A stretch of 64,000 nt of DNA from the NCBI GenBank assembly GCA_959347315.1, contig OY365815.1:13636736-13700735 (forward strand), in the 5' to 3' direction. Made by a program: the position numbers and the translations under genes. Below the pieces are notes generated by a model. It had not been told where the DNA came from. It saw only the letters and a program-made list of their open reading frames with translations, and did no database searches. Positions 57,001 through 64,000 of this stretch are shown here, in pieces. Every line of letters starts with the position of its first letter. Position 1 is the first letter of the stretch. Source of the stretch: Bimastos eiseni (lineage: Eukaryota > Annelida > Clitellata > Crassiclitellata > Lumbricidae).

Positions 57001-59104
57001 GATGACTACATGACATCAGATGGAGACGCCTCATCGTCTTGCTCCAGGACGAGATCGGATTTCGATGATTTCTACCACTGGGCGGGACAGAGAGCCCGGT
57101 ACTACAATCAACGGAGAGACCGATATTCCAGAAGCTCATACGGACGACATTCCTCGAGTTCCTGGGGCTTCTACAGTTCAAGACAGGAACACAATAATTT
57201 CTTCACTGGTTTCCGGAAGAATCCGAATCCGCAGCCGGGAGAAGCTCGACGTTGGATGCGACAGGCTAGGCACGATGTAGGTGCAGTCGAAAATGACCAC
57301 AATGCATTCGACTGGAAGTGTCTCAAATGCTTTGAAGTACGTATTAAAAAATGCAGCCATTTTCTTTTCTACGGTACGGCATGGTAAGGTAAATTAGGAA
57401 TAAGGAGAGAAAAGGCAGCGGAATAATTCAGGTCGGGAGTTTATCGGGATTACTTAAATGGATTCTCTTGGTCCTAGTTCATGATTAAAGTTCATGAGCC
57501 TGTGTCTCTTTTGCCATGTTTGGTTATTGTAGAGTCATAGTCAACACATAGGGTCCGTGTCGCCTTCTAACTAGAGTAGTCCTCCCCTGTAAAGAGAGCT
57601 AATGAATTACAAATTACATCGATTTCGGTTTCTGACTCACATAGTAATTACTAACGGCAGTAGAAATGTATAAATCCATGTCTTAATGTTACTGTACTAT
57701 TTAATCGCAATTACTCAGTCAGTATTTTAGGGCTGTTGTCTTCACCAGTCTCTATTATAACTAGACATGTGCTGGATAATATGGAGAACACTATTTCGCT
57801 TCCATTTTGAATATTTTTAAAATGCCAGTTACTACATACCGACATCTGGTCATAATACACTTACAAACTCATCCGGCGCCGAATTGTAAGTCGCCGAATT
57901 GTCCCAGCGCCAAATTGTCCGCGCCGAACTGTCCGGTGCCGAATTGTCTGGCGCCGAATTGTCTGGTCACCCCCCGGTCACTACCTATCTAAAATTCTAC
58001 AACCGATCCGTATCCCACTCTGCACCACGCATCTGAAACGACCTAAAGTCCTCCTATTTTGGTTTTTCTACCATCATTGTCAATCACCCACCACCATCTG
58101 CCTCAGGGCTTCTCTACCCCTCAACCCTCTTACTTTCCACTCCAAACTGAAGTGTCATCTCTTCAGGCGCTCATACCCTAACCTGTCCGGTCCTTCGTCT
58201 CCCAGCTCTCATCCCAAGCGACACCCGCCTGAACAGCTACTTTCACCATTTTACTAGCTATCTGGCACCGGACCTGAATCTCCCATGGTCTACCATTTGG
58301 ACAACATAGCTGATTCGATTCGACGCAATGCTCGCGAATAAGCCTGTGCCCTGCGCTTGGCTTTCGAGAGGCGTTTTAGAAGTTTGGATATATTGCGATT
58401 ACGATTAGGGAGAGGAGCGCTAAATAACTTGAGTAGTGGTTCGATTACATTAGACCTTTATTAGCGTTGTGGACAACAGATTATAATATGTAAGTAAAAT
58501 ATTGCTCCGATAACTATGACTTTCCTGACAAATTTCTGTTTGCCTACATACTTAAAGCGGAATCAACGGAGACCCGTCGAGTTGACATTTGACAAGTTAT
58601 ATCATCTTGGTGACAATCCGTGGTCTGCACGAGCAAAACATTAACCTATTATTAAATTTGCACTTTTTAAATATAATATTCAATTACATAAGACTTTGCT
58701 ATACAGTTGACAACACTGATTGTCAATACATCAATCTTTTAAATGGGTAGTCCTGAGTAGTTCATATTATCTATTTAAGTTTCATTTGAAACAAACATTA
58801 TATTTTGTTAAAGGCAACGAAAATCGGTTTGATGGCTGTCCAGTATGCCAAGGATTCCAACTCTGTTCCAAGCAACCTTGATCGAATCGACTCCCTACTT
58901 CTTAATATCGAAGATGGAGAACTCCGTCGCCTGTCTTTGAACCTACAACGCCTTGTTATCGGGTTCTCTCAAATGAAATACCCCAATAGGCACAACTATC
59001 CACTTATACCAGGCGACTTCTACCAGGAAAGTCATGCCAAAGAAGCATGTCAGCTTAGCAAGCAGATTCTCGACCGATGTGAGCACCTCATCAGCAGATC
59101 ATAA
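39950..59104 (+). CDS. SACS: Sacsin homologue (seven exons, complete, ~4,426 residues)
   Basis: Exons 39950-40064, 41400-41491, 42739-42855, 43299-43446, 43989-45629, 46460-57336 and 58814-59104 join in frame; all introns are GT-AG. Three sacsin/HSP90-like ATPase repeats (SIRPT): N-boxes [14 protein letters not shown] (~70), [14 protein letters not shown] (~1443) and [14 protein letters not shown] (~2473). Each is followed by a glycine box: [13 protein letters not shown] (~142), [13 protein letters not shown] (~1515), [11 protein letters not shown] (~2545). A DnaJ domain (~4150-4215) has HPDK at 4187, and a HEPN domain spans ~4331-4426. Order, spacing and length match vertebrate sacsin (~4,580 residues), a giant co-chaperone linked to intermediate filaments and mitochondria. 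The N-terminal ubiquitin-like domain of vertebrate sacsin is not encoded here: exon 1 supplies 38 residues with basic patches (KKRK, RKNRK). Duplicated sacsin genes are common in invertebrates, so this may be one paralogue of several. Confidence 0.93.
40665..41082. mobile_element. ~420-bp hAT-like MITE in SACS intron 1
   Basis: The ends AGGGTTGTACCGAATA and TATTCGGTACAGTCCC are inverted repeats with two mismatches, flanked by AT-rich sequence that hides the target duplication. Subterminal ATTCGGCCGAATACGAATAG blocks repeat in both orientations. A partial copy lies at 125-420. Confidence 0.7.
41640..41830 (+). repeat. Dispersed repeat in SACS intron 2
   Basis: AATAAGCTGGTCTCCCTGAC and TTTTGTGGGCACTGAGAAATTTT match the antisense copy at 3515-3660 and the partial copy at 25970-26030. 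Confidence 0.5.
41925..41999. repeat. (GACA)n/(GA)n microsatellite
   Basis: GACA repeats grade into a long GA run in SACS intron 2. Confidence 0.95.
42965..43072. repeat. Polypyrimidine (CTT)n tract
   Basis: Imperfect TTC/CTT repeats of ~105 bp in SACS intron 3. The antisense strand gives a spurious Glu/Lys-rich frame. Confidence 0.9.
43085..43195 (+). mobile_element. SINE 3' part in SACS intron 3
   Basis: GCTGCTGACGGTTAAATTCGA and TCATCATTCGTTCATA match the SINE tail at 3230-3280 and the antisense copy at 31100. Confidence 0.6.
43828..43915. mobile_element. Short interspersed repeat in SACS intron 4
   Basis: CACTCTGCAAGTGCCAGTCC CAAGCCTGGATAAAGGAGG, then ATCACACAGTGTCGTTAAAC. This is the best-preserved copy of the repeat nested at 181-297. 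Confidence 0.6.
46460..57336 (+). CDS. SACS: Giant 10.9-kb sacsin exon (residues ~705-4330)
   Basis: The acceptor TTGTTTTCAG|AG completes a split Glu codon with the G carried from 45629; the donor is TTTGAA|GTACGT. Between them the frame is open for 3,625 codons. It holds the end of repeat 1, all of repeats 2 (from ~1415) and 3 (from ~2444), the linker, and the DnaJ domain ([10 protein letters not shown], then [13 protein letters not shown]). After the J domain is a Ser/Arg/Tyr-rich stretch (residues ~4225-4290). Vertebrate SACS also packs most of its coding sequence in one giant exon, so this architecture looks ancient. No stop or frameshift interrupts it, evidence of continuing selection. 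The open frame before 46460 (from 46432) is intronic. Confidence 0.95.
57870..57965. repeat. GCGCCGAATTGTC tandem repeat in SACS intron 6
   Basis: Six imperfect units of 15-16 bp (GGCGCCGAATTGTCTG consensus). It resembles the GCGCC-TTTTGTC array at 449-572. Confidence 0.85.
57966..58445 (+). mobile_element. CR1-like LINE 3' end in SACS intron 6
   Basis: Decayed ORF2 C-terminal sequence (ACTCTGCACCACGCATCTGAAA-like 'AP-WN' region, then CCAAACTGAAGTGTCATCTC, 'LKCHLF') is followed by the 3' tail CTGTGCCCTGCGCTTGGCTT TCGAGAGGCG...GATTACGATTA. The tail recurs at 23915 and 33440 (-). Confidence 0.6.
58814..59104 (+). CDS. SACS: Terminal sacsin exon: HEPN domain
   Basis: The acceptor GTTAAAG|GCA is in phase 0 with the giant exon. 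96 codons encode [18 protein letters not shown], then [26 protein letters not shown], then [20 protein letters not shown], the helical HEPN fold that ends sacsin. HEPN in sacsin dimerises and binds nucleotides. Codons 97-99 of the open frame upstream are intronic. Confidence 0.9.
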   Translation, partial: ATKIGLMAVQYAKDSNSVPSNLDRIDSLLLNIEDGELRRLSLNLQRLVIGFSQMKYPNRHNYPLIPGDFYQESHAKEACQLSKQILDRCEHLISRS

Positions 59105-59281
59105 ACATTTCAAGCAGAATATCTCGTGACTATCAAAACTAGCAGGTACTAAGGCACAGCTATTATTATGTTTTTACATGTAATGACATTATTTCAAATG
59201 TTTAATAACATTTCACTACATTGCATAAGTAGGCCCTATATATAAAGAATTGAATCCTATTTCAAGCCTGAACGAGAAAAA

Positions 59282-59287
59282 AATAAA
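59282..59287 (+). terminator. Poly(A) signal AATAAA for SACS
   Basis: AATAAA lies ~180 bases after the sacsin stop in an A-rich context (GAGAAAAAAATAAAAATTG). It is the only canonical hexamer close to the stop, so it is the likely 3' end. Confidence 0.5.
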
Positions 59288-59452
59288 AATTGAGAAATGT
59301 TGATGCTTCAATGTAGAACTGCTTTTGAATAGCCTGCATTATAGGTTGTTGATTTGATATCTATTATTATTGGCCGCGGGTGGAGTAATGGATGATACAC
59401 TGGCGTTCAGAGAGGGAGAAGCAAGTTCAAATCCCACTATCCCTAAGGTTGA

Positions 59453-59489
<37 letters not shown>

Positions 59490-59493
<4 letters not shown>

Positions 59494-59925
59494 CACCGTG
59501 TCTCAAAATAAACTGTGCAAAATTGTTTCTGTCTGAACTTCGTCAAATTTCCACCAACTTTAATAACTTTTGGTAAGTAGACGGCAAAATGGCTGAAATT
59601 TTATGTTATACATAATTTTTTTTTACCTCACCTGACTTATATAACCGCACTACCTTGTTAAACACAGATGTACCAATTTTTATAAAACGCTTACAATTTA
59701 TTACTTGCAACAAACTATCTGACGACTGAATTAGCATGCAGTGAAGTAAAATATGGTTTACGTAGCAGTGTGCTGCAGGAGAAGGTTTACCGCTCCAGAA
59801 TAACCAACGTCGACGAACTCAAAGCGCGTCTGGTACATTTACAAGCACTCAGTCAAAATAGAATCAGTAGGCAGATTAGGTCATGTTTTGTTCCAGCTTT
59901 CCAGGTTAGACGTTGAAATGACAAC
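59490..59925 (+). pseudogene. mariner/Tc1-like transposon relic
   Basis: A TIR-like end CACCGTGTCTCAAAATAAAC follows a (TA)n run at 59493. At 59781-59925 the plus strand reads EKVYRSRITNVDELKARLVH and LSQNRISRQIRSC, the C-terminal block of IS630/Tc1/mariner transposases. The catalytic DDE core is deleted. The right terminal repeat was not found. Confidence 0.55.
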
Positions 59926-59989
59926 TGTGGATGGTGTATATGATTGAAGCGATACAGATACACAGGATATGATTGTGGAAGAGGAGTGT

Positions 59990-60310
59990 TTTCCATTTTT
60001 AATTAAATTCCTGGAGAGGTTGTGAGCATTGAGAACCTTGTGATCATAATTATAATCGCAACCTCCTCGGTGCATCTGATCCCAAACATACGCATCACCT
60101 TGTGCTCTTGGTTCTTTGAACTCTAGGCGACCATCACGATGAATGTCATCCATGTCTCTTAATTCTGCCAGATTCATTCCGGTTTTTTCATGTATTTCGT
60201 CCAGCCATTCCCTCCTGGGGCGCCCTCATCTTCTCCTTCCTTCTCCACATGCCAGCATCATTTCCCTTTCCAATCCATCTGATCGCACAGAACACATAGT
60301 CGTCAAATTC
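59990..60310 (-). pseudogene. Non-LTR retrotransposon ORF C-terminal fragment
   Basis: The minus strand reads SDGLEREMMLACGEGRRR, then after a frame change GRPRREWLDEIHEKTGMNLA ELRDM, the typical 'GRP--W-D-I---TG--L-E' end of LINE polyproteins. It is followed by unrelated codons. It is dead and partial. Confidence 0.6.
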
Positions 60311-60879
60311 TGCTTAAATATTTTGTGGTCACAATTCCAACATTTTCTGGTGATTATATCGTAGACAATGTCATAGTTTACAACAACATCCAGACATTCA
60401 TCACTGTGTAAGGCCACACTAACAACCTAGGAGGTTAGTCGTAGACAACAGCGGCGGCGAGCTTTACTTACAGAAAATAGTTTCACTAGCAATGTTCACT
60501 ACTTGCAACGGATAGAAATCTACACACAAAATTCTAACGCTTTGTTATAAGATCAGAACAATTTTAAGTATATCAAACCCCATTGTGAGGCAATTAAAAA
60601 GCAATATAGTAAGAGTCTTCGCACAAACACACATGCACCAGTACAAAAATGTATAGGCAAACACATTTGGGTAGCATTCAGTAGCTTATCTAATATTCCT
60701 GCAGGAAGCAGTTGCTTTTATGCAGGACCAGCATTCATCCGACACTTGTAATAACTTCACGAGGTGCACATAACAGACTTTCTAATCAAATGCATTATTT
60801 CATGTTGCTAATAAATTGTCCATACACTCAGCATATTAAGTCGTGTCAGCCGTGTCCCTCAATTGCAAGACAAATAATA

Positions 60880-61160
60880 GAGAATCGTATTATTTACAAC
60901 ATCGGTATAAGACTGTATTGGCTTCCTATCATCAAGTGCATCGTCAGTAACTTTAACATGCAAAGACTTGTCACAAAGTGCATAATTGGCGACTGCCAGG
61001 AAATCAGAGAATTGAGCAGCCACAGCAGCACATCTGCGGATAATCCGATGTGTAGACGCAGCTCTCCAGACCGTAAACGAAGAGCGTGAACGAATCCTGC
61101 TTCCAGCGACACTTCACTTCCGTCACTGGAACAATGCGGATCGCATGACGCTGTAAAACA
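60880..61160 (+). pseudogene. LINE ORF2 C-terminal fragment
   Basis: The translation includes RLYWLPIIKCIVSNFNMQRL VTKCI, matching the 'LHWLPV--RI-FK--L---K' block downstream of LINE reverse transcriptases. It is then frameshifted, with no ends found. Confidence 0.5.
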
Positions 61161-61299
61161 ATTCAGTGCTAACCGTTACTGTGCGGATGTACAAGCTATT
61201 ACATTTTACATAGAACCTATTGCATTCTACCTGGAAGCTTACAAACCTTATCATTACACCTTGTTTGCTGTTATTGATATTATATAACCCAGCACGTCC

Positions 61300-61640
61300 A
61301 CTAGTGGCGGATAGTGGAATGCCCCTCTGTACGAAGGGTAGCTGCGGAATAAGCGGGTTTTATCCCCCGACGAATGAGCAGTTGCGGACCAACAGCGGTA
61401 ACCACCAGAAGGCAGTGGAGTGGTGAGTGGCGACACCACATCCTCGAAAAACTGCATATACTCAGTGACAGAGTCAGAGGCGACGATTTCGGTGGTCGAT
61501 GGTGAGCAAGTCCCCCTTACCTTTCACATAGAGGGTCCATGTAACATGTTATACGCTTCTCGCGCGATACATTTTTTACCCTCTCTTGACTGTCTGGGTT
61601 TCCCCTCCACTTAGCAAACGAGATCGCCGCCTCGGACATC
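61300..61640 (+). repeat. Dispersed repeat shared with 37710-37850
   Basis: AGCAAGTCCCCCTTACCTTTC...TTTACCCTCTCTTGACTGTC and AAACGAGATCGCCGCCTC align with the 37.7-kb region. The class is undetermined. Confidence 0.5.
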
Positions 61641-62787
61641 ACACGGGCCAAGCCCAGGACTGAAGAGCGTGGAGAATGGGCAAAAATGCCATAAAATGGA
61701 CACCTTCTCGTCTCTCGGACATAATGAAGAATAATTTTATGTATGTATCAAGACACTGAACAGAACATCCTTTCGTGCCTGTCCAAAGCACTGCCCACCG
61801 GAGGAATCTTGCAAGCATGCTGAGCCTAAACCAATTAATCTTATCTCGAATTTATACTTGTAACAGTTACCTTACAGCTTACATCATGATACAAAGCAGA
61901 TCTCAATGTCAGTCAGGACTGAACTTCATCCTACAACGACCAACTGCACTGGATCCCATGACATTTGGTACACGCTAGTCACTAATGAGTTGAGATTTCC
62001 TCGTCATTTTCAACTTGCTTACTCACCACATTCTGAATGGTGGTTTCAATCACCTATAAGATATTTCCAGCTTTACCCTCAGTGTCATGGAGTTATGATG
62101 TATGACTGTGATTTTGCTTTAAGATAGTACCACAGTACTTATAAAAGTACCACAGCCTCAGCTCAATCGTTCATCTTTATAAGATCATGATGTATAGCCT
62201 TATAGTCTTATCTGTTTTATTGATACGTGGGTGACACTAAGTCTTCATCACATTAGTTTAGCATACAGATACTCTGCGCATGTCATCCGGCTATCTTGAT
62301 CGATTTTATTGACTGCCGTCATTTTGACGATTATTTGCGTCTAAATGCACAATCTACTCATTGACTTTGAACATGTTGGAGTTTCTACTGCTAGCTTTGT
62401 CATTCGGGATTATTCGTCGGCTTTTGCAAGGATTTTGTGCATCTGAGTAGCATTTTGTTTGCAAGTTGCCTAGGTCATGTGACTGCATCGGACCATCCCA
62501 TCTTATGTACGCGGTCGGGTCTCACCGTGCGGCTGTGCTTGCCACCTGTAGCCGAGTGTTTACCTCTTCCGATGGAGGACGGCATGCAGACGCGGCCAAT
62601 GGAGTGACCTTGATCGATAGTCTCGGATGACGATTAAATCTACCAACCAAGCACTACAAATGCCTTTCGAAGTCCTCCTTTTACCTCGACGAATATCCGG
62701 ACGTGCGTCATCTTCCATCAGCGACGGACTACTCGTCGACAGCGTCCCGTGTTTGCAATCGGCGTTGACAGTTGTCGCTCTTCTCAT
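61641..62787. other. No gene recognised
   Basis: Only short frames without domains. A small duplicated phrase (TAGTACCACAGTACTTATAAAAGTACCACAG) occurs near 62126-62156. Confidence 0.4.
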
Positions 62788-63041
62788 CGACGCAACTTTT
62801 CTCAGAGACTCTTAACAATAAGTGAATATCCATGCCATCTGTCAGCTGTCGACGGGAATCCGTTGGTCGGTTCTACGCTTGTGCGTGGGCCCACCACTGA
62901 TAACTGTTTTCCGCTTCCTGTGCTTAGTTTTGCAGTGGGCCCACGCCCAAGCGTGGAGCCGACCAACGGATTCCCGTCGACAGCTGACAAATGGCATGGA
63001 TGTTCACTGATTGTTTAGAGTCTCTGGGAAAAGTTGCGTCG
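62788..63041. mobile_element. Hairpin MITE with 107-bp arms
   Basis: Arms 62788-62894 and 62935-63041 are reverse complements at ~93% by eye, with a 40-base loop. The termini CGACGCAACTTTTC and GAAAAGTTGCGTCG are exact inverted repeats. A half copy is at 7981-8080. It has no coding capacity. Confidence 0.85.
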
Positions 63042-63659
63042 TGCTAATAGATGTATAATTTACTGTGACATCCAGCATCATTAAAGGCAAGCGCAGATAG
63101 CGCCTCTGAGTGGATTTCATGAAGGGATGCCATGTATATGTTTGATTACATTACATTACTCTGTGCCGGAGGGATTAGTATTACGTTACATGACCTTGAT
63201 CAGAATGGGCTGGCTCCACAATGACTTCACTTGTACCTGAAGAAGCCTCTTTTCTTTGGAGAAGGCTATCCGATGTTTTTCAATCAGATCAACTGAAGCT
63301 TCGTTGATCAATTGCTCAGGACAATGATTTATGGGATACAACTGCAACACATCCAAATGTTTAGACATAAATCCAGCTACTCTTCTCTACTCAAAAAGCC
63401 TCTGCATTAACATGTAAGCCTGAAGCAAAGTAATGTCACTTATTACAAAGTAATTGAATTTACAATGTGATGTCTGATTTGGTAAAGCAAGGTAAAAGTG
63501 AAGAAAGTTAGTCAAAGTAAGAACAGTTGTACAACACACGGTAAGTTAGGTAAGCTAATTGTAAGGTCTTCGTGAATTAACATTTCGGTAAGTGAGATAA
63601 AACGCACCAGTATATACGTACCCTGCCGATATATAAGATATGGTTGGTCAATGTAATTT

Positions 63660-63932
63660 GATCTGACATGACCTTACATTATATACTATCTATTATCTTA
63701 CATTAGCTTACCTTTATTATCTTTCAAAACTCGCATCATTGTACATTGAACTTTACACAGGGGTTAGGCTTTGAGATGCATTGGGATACAATTGGGCCAA
63801 AAGCGATAGGATTAAACACCTGACTTAGAACTGACACCGTCAGAGGTCGAGCATTCGCGGAGTTTTGGAAGATAATAAATGTAAGATAATGTAAGATAAT
63901 AAATAGTACGTAAATGTAAGGTCATGTCAGAC
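63660..63932. mobile_element. Inverted-repeat element (~70-80-bp arms)
   Basis: CTGACATGACCTTACATT...TTATTATCTTTCAAAACTCG (63662-63738) is repeated in reverse complement at ~63849-63930. The ~110-base centre includes a GACACCGTCAGAGGTCGAGC segment. Arms contain GTAAGATAATAAATG-type iterations. The outer flanks suggest the element extends towards 63620 and 63970. Confidence 0.7.
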
Positions 63933-64000
63933 CAAATAAAGCCCACCAAGGTAGCATAATTTATAGTATGATTTACGTCAGATTTGACAACAAACGTAAA

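Overview
The window is animal nuclear DNA: GT-AG introns, AT-rich intergenic sequence, SINE, LINE and DNA-transposon debris every few hundred bases, and no bacterial-style operons. The frequent 'aggcct'-type motifs, the dense tRNA-derived SINEs and hAT-type MITEs, and the gene repertoire fit a marine invertebrate (echinoderm, hemichordate, lancelet or mollusc). I cannot fix the species from sequence alone.

Layout. (1) About 2.2-7.1 kb (+): a broken gene with a KH-like region and a macro (ADP-ribose-binding) domain split over two exons, followed by a Deltex-type RING finger. This resembles a PARP9/DTX3L-like ADP-ribosylation/ubiquitin factor. It carries a 1-base frameshift, a 1,971-bp hAT element in its intron, and a retrotransposon fragment where the Deltex C-terminal domain should follow. 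(2) 7.1-13.6 kb: transposon remains, including a reverse transcriptase fragment, an antisense hAT transposase relic, a 22-bp minisatellite and a piggyBac-like element with TTAA ends. (3) 13.6-24.6 kb (+): a reconstructed gene of about 14 exons encoding about 418 residues with three RRM domains and an unrecognised N-terminal region. One 48-nt coding exon lies in a 227-bp tandem duplication. (4) 26.3-31.5 kb (+): a complete five-exon LSM12 orthologue (201 residues). (5) 31.5-39.9 kb: repeats only, with a nested pair of transposons and many SINE and LINE tails. (6) 39.95-59.1 kb (+): a complete seven-exon sacsin (SACS) homologue of about 4,426 residues, with three HSP90-like ATPase repeats, a DnaJ domain with HPD and a C-terminal HEPN domain. 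Most of it lies in one 10.9-kb exon. (7) 59.1-64.0 kb: transposon remains and hairpin MITEs only.

All recognisable genes are on the + strand. They do not form a pathway. LSM12 and the RRM protein both act on RNA, sacsin is a chaperone-like protein, and the macro/Deltex locus belongs to ADP-ribose-linked ubiquitin signalling. Exon joins were made by hand from frame continuity and splice consensus and have not been checked against transcripts.
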